The notes below the pieces were generated by a model. The model searched no databases, was not told the DNA's origin, and saw only the letters and a list, made by a program, of their open reading frames with translations. This document shows, piece after piece, positions 1 through 7,387 of a stretch of 64,000 nt of DNA. The first letter of the stretch is position 1, and every line of letters begins with the position of its first letter. Source of the stretch: Oxalobacteraceae bacterium AB_14 (lineage in GTDB: Bacteria > Pseudomonadota > Gammaproteobacteria > Burkholderiales > Burkholderiaceae_D); NCBI GenBank assembly GCA_000381565.1, contig KB906724.1:2420801-2484800 (forward strand). The letters run 5' to 3'. The position numbers and the translations under genes were made by a program.

Positions 1-1
1 T

Positions 2-322
2 ACGTTGGACATGGCGCTGGACAACGCGGGCGAGACGCTGGACGCGCCGTACGCGGCCGAGGCGCTGGTGGCGATCGAAGTGTTGGCGCGCCTGCAGGGC
101 AAGGGCGGCGAGCGCAGCGAGGACAGCGCGCCTGTGGATCAGTGGGTCGATGCGCGCAAGGCCAAGGCCCGCGTGCGCAGCGACCTGGCCGAGAAGGCGG
201 GCCGCGCCATCGAGCGCATCCTGTCCGAGCAGTCCGAGCTGCGCGAACTGTGGGTCGACAGCGAGCATTACGCCGACTGGCGCGCGGCGGTGGAAGAGCT
301 GCGCGGCCGCATCGCCGCCTGA
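2..322 (+). CDS. DUF4259 domain protein, 5' truncated by window edge
   Basis: The frame is open from the first bases of the window to a TGA at 320-322, giving 106 visible residues. The visible part has the alanine-rich AAEALVAIEVLARL helix and the C-terminal SELRELWVDSEHYADWR block that I recognise from DUF4259, a small cytoplasmic family of unknown function. The family normally begins with a short MGTWG-like stretch that would lie upstream of this window, so the internal TTG (5) and ATG (11) are probably not the start. A strong terminator follows at once. No function can be assigned. Confidence 0.7.
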   Translation, partial: TLDMALDNAGETLDAPYAAEALVAIEVLARLQGKGGERSEDSAPVDQWVDARKAKARVRSDLAEKAGRAIERILSEQSELRELWVDSEHYADWRAAVEELRGRIAA

Positions 323-332
323 AACGACAAAA

Positions 333-368
333 CGCCCCTCGGTGACCCTCGGGGCGCTATTTTTTTTT
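333..368 (+). terminator. Rho-independent terminator of the DUF4259 gene
   Basis: A CGCCCC/GGGGCG stem (333-338 with 351-356) encloses a 12-nt loop that holds a small GGT/ACC pairing. A run of eight T follows at 361-368. It lies 10 nt past the stop codon and separates this gene from the convergent PEP-CTERM gene. Confidence 0.85.
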
Positions 369-382
369 GCCTGCGGCCGGAA

Positions 383-1000
383 TTACTTGGCGGCTTTGCG
401 GCGGCGAGCGGCGAAGCCCACCAGGCCCAGGCCGGCCAGCATCATCGCATAGGTTTCCGGCTCAGGCACGGCGCTGGTCAGCGACACATTGTCCAGCGAG
501 GTGCCGTAGCTGTCGGATGTGCCGCTGGCGACGAACTTCAGTTTCATCGCCGTACCGTCGCCGATCAGCGTGTAGCTGCGGGTTTCCCAGCCGCCGTGCT
601 GCGAATTGATGACGTGGTCGATCTCGGCGCCACCCCAGTCGACTGCCAGGCCCAGCGACGAGCTGGCCACGCCGGGACGGTCCTGGAACTGGAAGCGCAG
701 CGTGTATTGCTGGCCAAGCGCGGTCTGCACGGTCTGGGTGATGCTGCTGTTCAGATTGGTGTCCAGCTCGACGAAGTTGACGCCGTTGGCGGCCACGCCT
801 GCCACGTTGTTGCGCAGTTCGACGCCGTGCGGGCCGCCGGCCCAACCGGTCAGGTCGTTGTAATTGGCCCAGGTGCCGGCCGCCTGGAGGTTGGCTTCAA
901 AGCTGCCGTTCAGCAGCAGCTCGACCGGTGCGGCAAAGGCGCTGCCGCTCGCCAGCAGGGCAGCGATTGCGACGGATTTGATCAGTTTCGTGGTTTGCAT
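383..1000 (-). CDS. PEP-CTERM sorting-domain protein (205 aa)
   Basis: This is a secreted, probably surface-displayed protein of unknown specific role. Residues 1-23 form a signal peptide ending SAFA-A. The middle (about 27-175) is a beta-rich domain with NGSFEAN near its start and WETRSYTLIGDGTAMKLKF-like strands, the pattern of DUF642/carbohydrate-binding-like domains in PEP-CTERM proteins. The C-terminus (about 178-205) has the full sorting signal: VPEPETY, a hydrophobic helix and a RRRK basic tail. The family is processed by exosortase, which is not encoded in this window. The start ATG has an AGGGA-type ribosome site, and the upstream DNA is AT-rich (1030-1060). It is monocistronic. Confidence 0.88.
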   Translation of the reverse strand: MQTTKLIKSVAIAALLASGSAFAAPVELLLNGSFEANLQAAGTWANYNDLTGWAGGPHGVELRNNVAGVAANGVNFVELDTNLNSSITQTVQTALGQQYTLRFQFQDRPGVASSSLGLAVDWGGAEIDHVINSQHGGWETRSYTLIGDGTAMKLKFVASGTSDSYGTSLDNVSLTSAVPEPETYAMMLAGLGLVGFAARRRKAAK

Positions 1001-1139
1001 CGTGGTGATTCCCTGCGGTGTTGTTGGTTGGCAATTTATATTTCTTATAAAACACGACTATTGTAATTCAGTAATCGCATCGAGGCCAGCGGTTTTTTGA
1101 TGCCCCGGGAATTCCCTCCCGCACCGCGCGAATAAATCG

Positions 1140-1841
1140 TCAGAAAGCGTAGCTGGCGCCAAGCACCCAGGCGCGCGGCGAGCGCGCAAGGTAGTTGTTG
1201 TAGCGCAGTGTATCGTCCTGGGCTTGCTCGCGCGCCAGCTGCACCGTCCAGTTGCCGAACGGGATGCTGGCGCCGAGCCGGAGGTCGTAGCGCGAACTGG
1301 CAGGCATGCCGGCCCAATCCGTGCCGCGCTGCGTGCGCAGCAGGCCGGCATGGGCGACCAGGTTGAAGCCGGGGTGGAGCGGGTAGAACAGGTTGGCCTC
1401 GCCGTACCAGGCGCGCGCCATGCGGCCCAGGTAGCGCGGCGCGTAGTACAGCCGCGCGGTGACGCGCTCGCCCGACGCGCCCGCGTAGCATTCGTTGAAG
1501 TCGTTGTTGTGCAGCTGGGTGTAGGTCGAGCGGCTGCAGCCGGCTTCCACGCTCCAGCCCGAGCGCAGTCGCAGCGCATAGCCGCCATACGCCTGCAGCT
1601 TGGCGCCGCGCACCTCGGCGATCGAAAAGCCGCTGGCGAACAGGCCGGCGTACCAGCCGCTGGCGTGGTCCAGATTGAGCGTGAGCTGCGGAGACGGCCG
1701 GTCGTCGCCCAGCGACTGGCCGCGGTAACGGTAATCCGATTGCAGCGCGACGCTGCCGCTGATATCGGTTTGCGCCAGGGCCGGCCGCATGGGCAGGACG
1801 GGCAGTATCGCAAGCAGGGCGAGGGTGGCGCGCAGCGTCAC
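1140..1841 (-). CDS. Gcw_chp-type outer membrane protein (TIGR02001-like, 233 aa)
   Basis: Last gene of the sigma/anti-sigma/protease operon. The likely start is GTG at 1839-1841, overlapping the TGA of the protease gene by four bases (GTGA). An upstream in-frame ATG at 1922 would lie deep inside the protease gene and adds a non-signal-like leader. From the GTG the protein has a clean signal peptide (about 24 aa, ending PALA-Q). The mature part begins DISGSVALQSDYRYRGQSL, the hallmark of the Gcw_chp/TIGR02001 family. It then shows alternating beta-strands and ends in Phe (GASYAF), as outer membrane beta-barrels do. The function of the family is unknown; it presumably sits in the outer membrane. 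Confidence 0.82.
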   Translation of the reverse strand: MTLRATLALLAILPVLPMRPALAQTDISGSVALQSDYRYRGQSLGDDRPSPQLTLNLDHASGWYAGLFASGFSIAEVRGAKLQAYGGYALRLRSGWSVEAGCSRSTYTQLHNNDFNECYAGASGERVTARLYYAPRYLGRMARAWYGEANLFYPLHPGFNLVAHAGLLRTQRGTDWAGMPASSRYDLRLGASIPFGNWTVQLAREQAQDDTLRYNNYLARSPRAWVLGASYAF

Positions 1842-3205
1842 GGGCCGACGCCGCGTTGCGTGAGGCCGGCGGCGGTGCACGAACAGCTGCAATGACGGAG
1901 CAGGCGGGAGATGGTGGCGCATGCGTCGATATTAACAGTGTTCAGCGCTACGCCCGGTTGCAGCAGGCGCCGTAACTGTGCCGCCGTGGCGTTCGGTTGC
2001 AGCTGCGCCATCAGCGCCAGCACGCCGCTGACGTGGGCCGCCGCATACGAACTGCCGCTGACGAAGGACCAGCGCCCGCCGGGCGCCGTGGTCGGCACGT
2101 CGTTGCCGGGCGCCAGCAGCGGCGGATCGCCGTTGCTGGCGCCCGGCGTGTACTGCTTGCCGGCCTCGGCCTGCGAAGCGACCGCCAGCACGCCGCGATG
2201 GCTGGCCGGGAAGGCCGGCCCCGCGGCTCTGGCGTCGACCGCGCCGACCACGCCGATGCCGCGCTCCATGGCCACATCCAGCAGCCGGTCCAGCAGCCGG
2301 TCCGGCGGTCCGGCCAGGCTGAGATTGATGATCTGGGCGCCGTTCAGGATGGCGTAGTTGAGCGCCTTGCTGAGCGTGAAGCTGTTGCAGCGGGTGGCCA
2401 GGTCGGCCTGCTGCCAGCAGGCGCGCAAACCCAGCAGCCGGGCCTGCGGCGCCACGCCGAGGATGCCGCCGTGGCCGGCGCGCGCGGCGATGATGCCGGC
2501 CACGGCGGTGCCATGGTTCTCGGCCGGGGTGGCGCCGTTGTCGACGAAGTTGGCGTTGACCGCCAGCTGGCCCTGCAGGTCGGGATGGCTGGCGTCGATG
2601 CCGCTGTCGACCACGGCCACACGGACGTCGCGGCCGGTGGTCTGGCGGTGCAGCTCGGCCACGTGCCAGTAGCGGGCGGCCGGCTGGACCGGGTACAGGG
2701 CGTCGGCGGCCGGCGGCGGCAACGGGATATCGGCGGCGCCGCGCGACGGGATGGTGGCCATGCCCTCGAAACTCGCTACCGGCTGCGCCCATTCCACTTG
2801 CGGGTCGCGCGCCAGGCCGGCGATGATGCGCTCCGGATCGTCGTGGTCGGGATAGCGCATCACGTAGCAATCGAGGCCCAGCACCGGCATCGGCCAGTCG
2901 TCCACCAGCGTCAGGCCGTGTTGGCGCGCCAGCTGCTCGGCGCGGCGGCGGCGCGCGGCGCGGCCGCTGTCGTCGATGTAGCGGCCGCCGTAGCTGGCGT
3001 CCGGGCGGAAGTGGCTGACCGGCAGGCGCAGCATCACCAGCAACTGGTGCTCGCCGGGGGCGTGGCCGGGGGCCGCCGGTACGGGCCGCAGCGCTTCATC
3101 GCCGGCCGGCGGCGCCGCCGGCTCCACGGCGGCGGCAAGCGCACTCCCGGCCAGCCCGGCCAGGCAGGCCAGCAGCACGACAAGCCGGAGCCAGTAGGTG
3201 TTCAA
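1838..3205 (-). CDS. Exported S8 (subtilisin-like) serine protease (455 aa)
   Basis: Third gene of the operon. The start is taken as TTG at 3203-3205, which overlaps the TGA of the anti-sigma gene (TTGA) and directly begins a signal peptide (residues 1-25, WLRLVVLLACLAGLAGSALA). Residues about 50-150 form a propeptide-like region. The S8 catalytic domain spans about 195-405 with the triad Asp200 (VAVVDSGIDASHPD), His231 (ENHGTAVAGI) and Ser386 (VSGSSYAAAHVSG). The usual oxyanion-hole Asn block (AAGN) reads GAVD, placing Asp324 where Asn is expected. The C-terminal tail is Cys-rich (CSCSC). It probably acts in the periplasm or outside the cell; operon context suggests it works on, or is sensed by, the anti-sigma factor. 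Confidence 0.88.
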   Translation of the reverse strand: MNTYWLRLVVLLACLAGLAGSALAAAVEPAAPPAGDEALRPVPAAPGHAPGEHQLLVMLRLPVSHFRPDASYGGRYIDDSGRAARRRRAEQLARQHGLTLVDDWPMPVLGLDCYVMRYPDHDDPERIIAGLARDPQVEWAQPVASFEGMATIPSRGAADIPLPPPAADALYPVQPAARYWHVAELHRQTTGRDVRVAVVDSGIDASHPDLQGQLAVNANFVDNGATPAENHGTAVAGIIAARAGHGGILGVAPQARLLGLRACWQQADLATRCNSFTLSKALNYAILNGAQIINLSLAGPPDRLLDRLLDVAMERGIGVVGAVDARAAGPAFPASHRGVLAVASQAEAGKQYTPGASNGDPPLLAPGNDVPTTAPGGRWSFVSGSSYAAAHVSGVLALMAQLQPNATAAQLRRLLQPGVALNTVNIDACATISRLLRHCSCSCTAAGLTQRGVGP

Positions 3206-3882
3206 GGCGCGCCGCTCCCGTCCAGTGCTTCGGCCAGCTTGACGGCCGGATCGGCGCGCAAGCTTTGCAGCGCGCGTTCGCGGCCGGCGGCCGGCACGTA
3301 GAGCAGGTAGGCGTCGGTGACGGTCGGGCCGTCGACCACGCGGGCGCCCTGGGCTTGCAGGATGCGGCGCAGCTCGCGTTCGGTGGTGTCGGGCTGGAAG
3401 ATCACCACCAGGTTGCCGCCGCTGCTGACGGCCGAACCGAGCACATGGTAGGGCGCCGCCTGGTTGTCCGGGCGCAACAGCAGCGCGCCCAGGCCGATGA
3501 TCGCCACCCATTGCGCGGCCACGGTCCAGCGCAGCCACGACGGCTGGTTGGCCGCCGCCGTGCGCCACCACGATACGCGCCCGGCGCGCGCGCTGACGGT
3601 CGGCGCTGGCGCCGGCGCGCTGTGTTCCTGCGGGCCGAGCGCGGGCATCAGCCGCGCCAGGGCGCGCTCCATGTCCACGCCTTCCGGCATGGCGTCGGCG
3701 GCCGCTTCGGCGCGCAGTTCGCGCTCCCATTCCAGGTCGCGCCGGCATTGCGCGCAAGTCTGCAAATGCTCTTGCACCCGTTGCGTTTCGTCCGGCGCCA
3801 GCTGAGCGCCCGCATGCCAGGGCAGCAATTGCTGCACCGCCTGGTGGGCCGGGATGTCCAATCTGAAGATGCGCCCGTTCAT
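3202..3882 (-). CDS. Anti-sigma factor with zinc finger, one TM helix and prodomain-like periplasmic domain (226 aa)
   Basis: Second gene of the operon, starting at ATG 3882, which overlaps the sigma-factor TGA (ATGA). The N-terminal cytoplasmic part carries the HX3CX2C zinc-binding anti-sigma motif (His39, Cys43, Cys46 in HLQTCAQC). A Pro/Ala linker and one membrane helix (about 116-136, TVAAQWVAIIGLGALLL) follow. The periplasmic C-terminus (about 155-221) reads NLVVIFQPDTTERELRRIL, then GARVVDGP, AYLLYVP and LRADPAVKLAEAL. That order of elements closely resembles the propeptide (inhibitor I9-like) domains of subtilases. I infer that it holds the ECF sigma factor at the membrane and that its outer domain can dock with the S8 protease encoded next door. 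Confidence 0.85.
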   Translation of the reverse strand: MNGRIFRLDIPAHQAVQQLLPWHAGAQLAPDETQRVQEHLQTCAQCRRDLEWERELRAEAAADAMPEGVDMERALARLMPALGPQEHSAPAPAPTVSARAGRVSWWRTAAANQPSWLRWTVAAQWVAIIGLGALLLRPDNQAAPYHVLGSAVSSGGNLVVIFQPDTTERELRRILQAQGARVVDGPTVTDAYLLYVPAAGRERALQSLRADPAVKLAEALDGSGAP

Positions 3883-4463
3883 TGGCTGCTCTCTCTTTCG
3901 TTCCACAACAAATCCTTCAATCTGTGACGCGCATGAAACATGCGGGTCTTTACCGTGTTCAGCGGACACTCCACCACGTCGGCGATATCGTTGTAGGCCA
4001 TGTCGTGGTAGTAGGTTAGCACCATCACGGCGCGCTGGGCGGCTGGCAGCTGCGCCAGCGCCTCGGCCACCGTCTGCTGCAATTGCTGGCGCCTCATGGT
4101 TTGCTCCGGCTGGTTGCCGCGCTCGTCCTCGTACAGCGCGGCATCGGACTCCAGCGGTTCGTCGCTGGCCTTCAAGCCCTTCAAGGTCTTGCGGTAGGCG
4201 ATCGCAAAGACCCAGGTGGAGACCTTGCAGCTGCCGTCGAAGCTGGCCGCTTTTTGCCAGACCACCAACATGGTATCGTTGACCACTTCCTCGATCAGCG
4301 CCGGGTTGCGCGCCATGCGGCCGATGAAACGCGACAGGCGCGGAAAATACGCCCGATACAGCGCTTCGAAGGCGACACGGTCCCCGCCCGCTATCCTGGT
4401 CAGCAGGCGCACCTCTTCCGATTCCGTGTACGGGCCGCTTGTCCGGCCCCGTTCCTGTTGCAT
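3879..4463 (-). CDS. ECF-family RNA polymerase sigma factor (194 aa)
   Basis: First gene of the operon. Region 2 spans about residues 25-95, with FEALYRAYFPRLSRFI, the EEVVNDTMLVVWQKAASFDG block and STWVFAIAYRK. Region 4 spans about 125-185, with LPAAQRAVMVLTYYHDMAYNDIA and the helix-turn-helix CPLNTVKTRMFHARHRL. A GGGAGG ribosome site precedes the ATG. It would redirect RNA polymerase to a small regulon and is presumably silenced by the membrane anti-sigma factor whose start codon overlaps its stop. A candidate self-recognised promoter lies at 4485-4512. The ECF subgroup could not be assigned by eye. Confidence 0.93.
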   Translation of the reverse strand: MQQERGRTSGPYTESEEVRLLTRIAGGDRVAFEALYRAYFPRLSRFIGRMARNPALIEEVVNDTMLVVWQKAASFDGSCKVSTWVFAIAYRKTLKGLKASDEPLESDAALYEDERGNQPEQTMRRQQLQQTVAEALAQLPAAQRAVMVLTYYHDMAYNDIADVVECPLNTVKTRMFHARHRLKDLLWNERESSQ

Positions 4464-4484
4464 CCGCCATCCTCCCTATCCCGT

Positions 4485-4512
4485 TAATACCTTGCCGAGC
4501 GAAAACGGTTCT
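4485..4512 (-). promoter_or_regulatory. Candidate ECF-type promoter of the sigma operon
   Basis: On the minus strand AGAACC (4512-4507) resembles the ECF GGAACC -35 box. After a 16-nt spacer comes GTATTA (4490-4485), 22 nt before the sigma-factor ATG. Positive autoregulation is common for ECF operons; here it is inferred from these boxes only. Confidence 0.4.
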
Positions 4513-4573
4513 ACAAGTCGGGAAATTTAATGGTCCCATGCTACCACCGCGATTCTCGGCTAACATGGCGGGC

Positions 4574-5416
4574 ATGAACCTGAACGAACAAGTTGACCAT
4601 CTGTCCGGCTTCCTGCTGCGGCACCGGCGCGTGCTGGTGCTGACCGGCGCCGGCCTGAGCACCGCCTCCGGCATTCCCGATTATCGTGACAAGGACGGCG
4701 TGCGCCGCGGCCGCACGCCCATCCAGGGGCCGGATTTCCGCAAGTCGGAAGCGGTGCGGCGCCGCTACTGGGCGCGCAGCATGGCGGGCTGGCCAACCCT
4801 GGCCCAGGCCGCGCCCAACGCCGGCCACCAGGCGCTGGCTCAGCTGGAGGCGGCCGGCCGCATCGATGCCTTGATCACCCAGAACGTCGACGGCCTGCAC
4901 CAGCGCGCCGGCAGCAGCAGGCTGATCGAGCTGCACGGGAATATCCACGGCGTGATCTGCCTGGACTGCCGCACGCTGCACCGGCGCGCCGACATCCAGC
5001 GCTGGCTGGTCGAGGCCAATCCGGCGCTGGCCGCCAGCGCGGCGGCCGGCGCCGACAGCGTGGTGCCCGAAGCCCGTCCCGACGGCGACGCCGAAATCGA
5101 GCTCAACGATTTACAGGATTTCCACATGCCCAGCTGCGGCGACTGCGGCGGCACCCTGCAGCCGGACGTGATCTTCTTCGGCGACAACATCCCGGCGCCG
5201 CGCACGGCGGCCGCGCTCGAGATGATGGAGCAGGCCGATGCCTTGCTGGTGGTGGGTTCGTCGCTGATGGTGTTTTCCGGCTACCGCTTCTGCAAGCTGG
5301 CGGCGGCGAGCGGCAAGCCGATCGCCGCCATCAACCTGGGCAAGACCCGGGCGGACGAGCTGATCGGCCTGAAAGTGGAGGCGACGGCCAGCGAGGTGCT
5401 GCCGCGCCTGTTGTAA
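4574..5416 (+). CDS. NAD-dependent protein deacylase, sirtuin (Sir2) family (280 aa)
   Basis: A cytoplasmic sirtuin that removes acyl groups from lysines using NAD+. The Rossmann NAD site GAGLSTASGIPDYRD lies at about 25-39, the catalytic block QNVDGLHQRAG at 103-113 and the catalytic His at 121 (LHGNIHG). Zinc cysteines are Cys129/Cys132 (CLDC) and Cys188/Cys191 (CGDC), separated by a long insert as in class II (SIRT4-like) sirtuins. The C-terminal VGSSLMVFSGYRF stretch is also typical. In-frame ATGs lie at 4538, 4565 and 4574; none has a clear ribosome site, and 4574 is chosen because MNLNEQ lies close to the first conserved helix. It is divergent from the sigma operon and ends one base from the convergent flgO-like gene. 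Confidence 0.9.
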   Translation: MNLNEQVDHLSGFLLRHRRVLVLTGAGLSTASGIPDYRDKDGVRRGRTPIQGPDFRKSEAVRRRYWARSMAGWPTLAQAAPNAGHQALAQLEAAGRIDALITQNVDGLHQRAGSSRLIELHGNIHGVICLDCRTLHRRADIQRWLVEANPALAASAAAGADSVVPEARPDGDAEIELNDLQDFHMPSCGDCGGTLQPDVIFFGDNIPAPRTAAALEMMEQADALLVVGSSLMVFSGYRFCKLAAASGKPIAAINLGKTRADELIGLKVEATASEVLPRLL

Positions 5417-5417
5417 G

Positions 5418-5978
5418 CTAGTTCCGCTGCAGCATCGAGCGGACGATGGCTTCCTTGGCCAGCACATAGTCCTGGCCGGCCAGTACGAAGTTGGTGTTCG
5501 GCTGGATCACCTTGATGTTGATGAACACCATGTCGGACGTCTCCGCGTACGAGCCGACCACGATCGCCTGCGCGTTGTGGGCGGTGGCCACTTCGCCGAT
5601 CTCGCGGGTGAGCATCAGCTCGCCCTGGTTGCGCTTCAGGTAGACGCTGTTGCGCAGCTTCATCTCCAGCATGCTCAGGCCGCCCTGCGCCAGGCGGGTC
5701 GACAGCTGCTCCGACACCAGCCGGCCCAGCGTCGTGGTCTGCTCCAGCGCATCGATGTTGACGATGGTGGCCATGATCAGCGGCTTGTCGGCCATCAGCT
5801 TGCCGTTCAGCTGGTGCATCAGCGAATCGGCGGCCTTGTAGTTGGCGTCGATGAACTGGTTGGACGAGATGGTCGAATAATTGCCTTCGTCCTTGACGGG
5901 CGTGGAGGAGCAGGCGCCCAGCAGCAGCGGCAGCGCCAGCACGGCGGCGCGGGCCAGGGTCAAAACGTGGGTCGGCAT
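5418..5978 (-). CDS. FlgO-family outer membrane lipoprotein (186 aa)
   Basis: A lipobox (LLLGAC, Cys23) ends the signal peptide. The rest matches the FlgO domain: tryptophan-free alpha/beta with NQFIDANYKAADSLM, PLIMATIVNIDALEQTTTLGRLVSEQL, and a NAQAIVVGSYAETSDMVFINIKVI block. In Vibrio, FlgO is an outer membrane protein needed for flagellar stability, but the domain also occurs far from flagellar genes, as here. The start ATG overlaps the TAA of the upstream lipoprotein gene (TAATG), so the two are translationally coupled. The stop lies one base from that of the convergent sirtuin gene. Confidence 0.85.
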   Translation of the reverse strand: MPTHVLTLARAAVLALPLLLGACSSTPVKDEGNYSTISSNQFIDANYKAADSLMHQLNGKLMADKPLIMATIVNIDALEQTTTLGRLVSEQLSTRLAQGGLSMLEMKLRNSVYLKRNQGELMLTREIGEVATAHNAQAIVVGSYAETSDMVFINIKVIQPNTNFVLAGQDYVLAKEAIVRSMLQRN

Positions 5979-6670
5979 TACATGTCTCCGCGGACTTTGA
6001 ACAGTCGGGTCAGTTTGGGTTCTTCCGGCTCGGGATCGACGATGCCGTACAGGATGCGGTCGCTGTCGGCCACGTAATAGGCCGAGGTGCTGCGCGCCAC
6101 GTAGCGGAACTGGTCGGACACCGAGACGGTGACGATGATTTCGGTCCTGGGGGTCGCGCCGGGAGCGAACTGGGCGTTGAACCAGTCATAGGAATCCCAG
6201 GCGCCGGCGCCGGCCGCCACGCTCGCCACCAGCGGCGCTTCGATCTCGCTCAGCACCCAGACGCCGGAAGCGAGCGCGGCGCGTTCGCCGTGGTAGCGGT
6301 ATTGCGGACGGTTGGCGGTGAAGGTCACGGCCTGCACGTCCATGTCGATCTTCAGCGAGCCGGCCGGGCTGCGCGTTACGGCGTAACCGTCGTTGACCAG
6401 CGAGGTGGTCAGCTGGGTGGTCAGCGCGCGCTGGAACGGGCTCGGCTCGCGCGGCTCGTTCAGGAACACCGGGCGCGGCGGGCTTTTCTTGAGCTCGGCC
6501 ACGATGCTTTTCTCGATATTGTCGGAAATGACGCCCCAGTGGTAGGCCGCCTGCAGCTTGGCCTGCCTGGTGGTGGGGAAGTTGGTCGCCACCGGGGCCG
6601 GCGTGTAGCGCGACGCGCAGCCTGCGAGCAAAATACCGGCGGCCAGGGCCATTGCAGTTTTCAGCGCCAT
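5978..6670 (-). CDS. Lipoprotein of unknown function paired with FlgO-like protein (230 aa)
   Basis: The second of two adjacent ATGs (6670) sits five bases after GAGG and is chosen as start. The signal peptide ends in a lipobox, LLAGCAS (Cys18), so the product is probably an outer membrane lipoprotein. The mature part has no domain I recognise. It contains PSPFQRALTTQLTTSLVNDGYAVTR and LKIDMDVQAVTF, patterns seen in FlgO/curli-biogenesis-like lipoproteins that bind the envelope, and ends in a charged KLTRLFKVRGDM tail. Its stop overlaps the start of the FlgO-like gene, so the two products probably act together. A perfect 16-bp palindrome lies about 100 nt upstream. Confidence 0.75.
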   Translation of the reverse strand: MALKTAMALAAGILLAGCASRYTPAPVATNFPTTRQAKLQAAYHWGVISDNIEKSIVAELKKSPPRPVFLNEPREPSPFQRALTTQLTTSLVNDGYAVTRSPAGSLKIDMDVQAVTFTANRPQYRYHGERAALASGVWVLSEIEAPLVASVAAGAGAWDSYDWFNAQFAPGATPRTEIIVTVSVSDQFRYVARSTSAYYVADSDRILYGIVDPEPEEPKLTRLFKVRGDM

Positions 6671-6773
6671 CATTGCCTCGTCGTCAAGAGTCTTGTCTGG
6701 TTCGCGGCCCGCGCGCAATCGGCAGGCGCCAGCCACGAATGTAAAATCAGTCTTCTCTCAGTTTAGCATGGGT

Positions 6774-6789
6774 GTTTCTAATTAGAAAC
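6774..6789. promoter_or_regulatory. Perfect 16-bp palindrome upstream of the lipoprotein/flgO-like operon
   Basis: GTTTCTAATTAGAAAC is fully self-complementary. It lies between the smpB terminator and the lipoprotein gene, overlapping a weak -35-like TTTCTA spaced 17 nt from TAAACT on the minus strand. It looks like a binding site for a dimeric regulator; which one is not visible. Confidence 0.45.
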
Positions 6790-6799
6790 TCGTGGGGCG

Positions 6800-6826
6800 A
6801 TAAAAAACCCGGTGCGGGACCGGGTT
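6800..6826 (-). terminator. Rho-independent terminator of smpB
   Basis: AACCCGGT (6806-6813) pairs perfectly with ACCGGGTT (6819-6826) around a five-base loop. On the minus strand the stem is followed by TTTTTTA, placing the terminator about 40 nt after the smpB stop. Confidence 0.88.
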
Positions 6827-6862
6827 GTGTACGGGACGCGCAACAGTGCCGCGGGTATTTTT

Positions 6863-7312
6863 TTAGCGGCGATTGGTCTTCATGGCGGCGGCCACTTCGC
6901 GCTTGCCGTCGCGGTCTTTCTCGGTGGCACGTTTGTCGTGCATCTTTTTACCCTTGGCCAGGCCGATTTCACATTTGACACGGCCGCCCTTGTAATGCAG
7001 GTTCAGCGGCACCAGCGTATAGCCGGCGCGCTCGACCTTGCCGATCAGCTTGTCCATCTCGGCGCGGTGCAGCAGCAGCTTGCGGGTGCGGATCGCTTCC
7101 GGGTGGATGTGGGTGGAGGCGGTCGGCAGCGCGCTGATGTGGGCGCCGAACAGGAACAGCTCGTCGCCCTTGATGGTGACGTAGGCTTCCTTGATCTGCA
7201 CCCGGGCGTCGCGGATGGCCTTGACCTCCCAGCCTTCGAGGACGATGCCGGCCTCGTAGCGGTCTTCGATGAAGTAGTCAAAAAAGGCTTTTTTGTTATC
7301 GGCTATGGTCAT
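6863..7312 (-). CDS. smpB: SsrA (tmRNA)-binding protein SmpB (149 aa)
   Basis: SmpB binds tmRNA and brings it to stalled ribosomes for trans-translation. The conserved core is present: N-terminal [20 protein letters not shown], then [19 protein letters not shown], the [21 protein letters not shown] block, and the basic C-terminal tail KKMHDKR...EVAAAMK that inserts into the mRNA path. Length is normal for the family. It is divergent from ratA (75-nt gap), a classic arrangement in betaproteobacteria. The ssrA gene is not in the window. Confidence 0.98.
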   Translation of the reverse strand: MTIADNKKAFFDYFIEDRYEAGIVLEGWEVKAIRDARVQIKEAYVTIKGDELFLFGAHISALPTASTHIHPEAIRTRKLLLHRAEMDKLIGKVERAGYTLVPLNLHYKGGRVKCEIGLAKGKKMHDKRATEKDRDGKREVAAAMKTNRR

Positions 7313-7387
7313 GGGATGGTATCGGTTAAACTACTGCTTCGCGCACAGAAACGCGAATAATTCAACATCATAGCAAATGGTTCGACT

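Noticed and set aside
1842..1922. Longer start (ATG 1922) for the Gcw_chp protein
   Set aside because: It would extend 80 nt into the protease gene and add a basic leader before a clear signal peptide; the GTGA overlap start is consistent with the other operon junctions.
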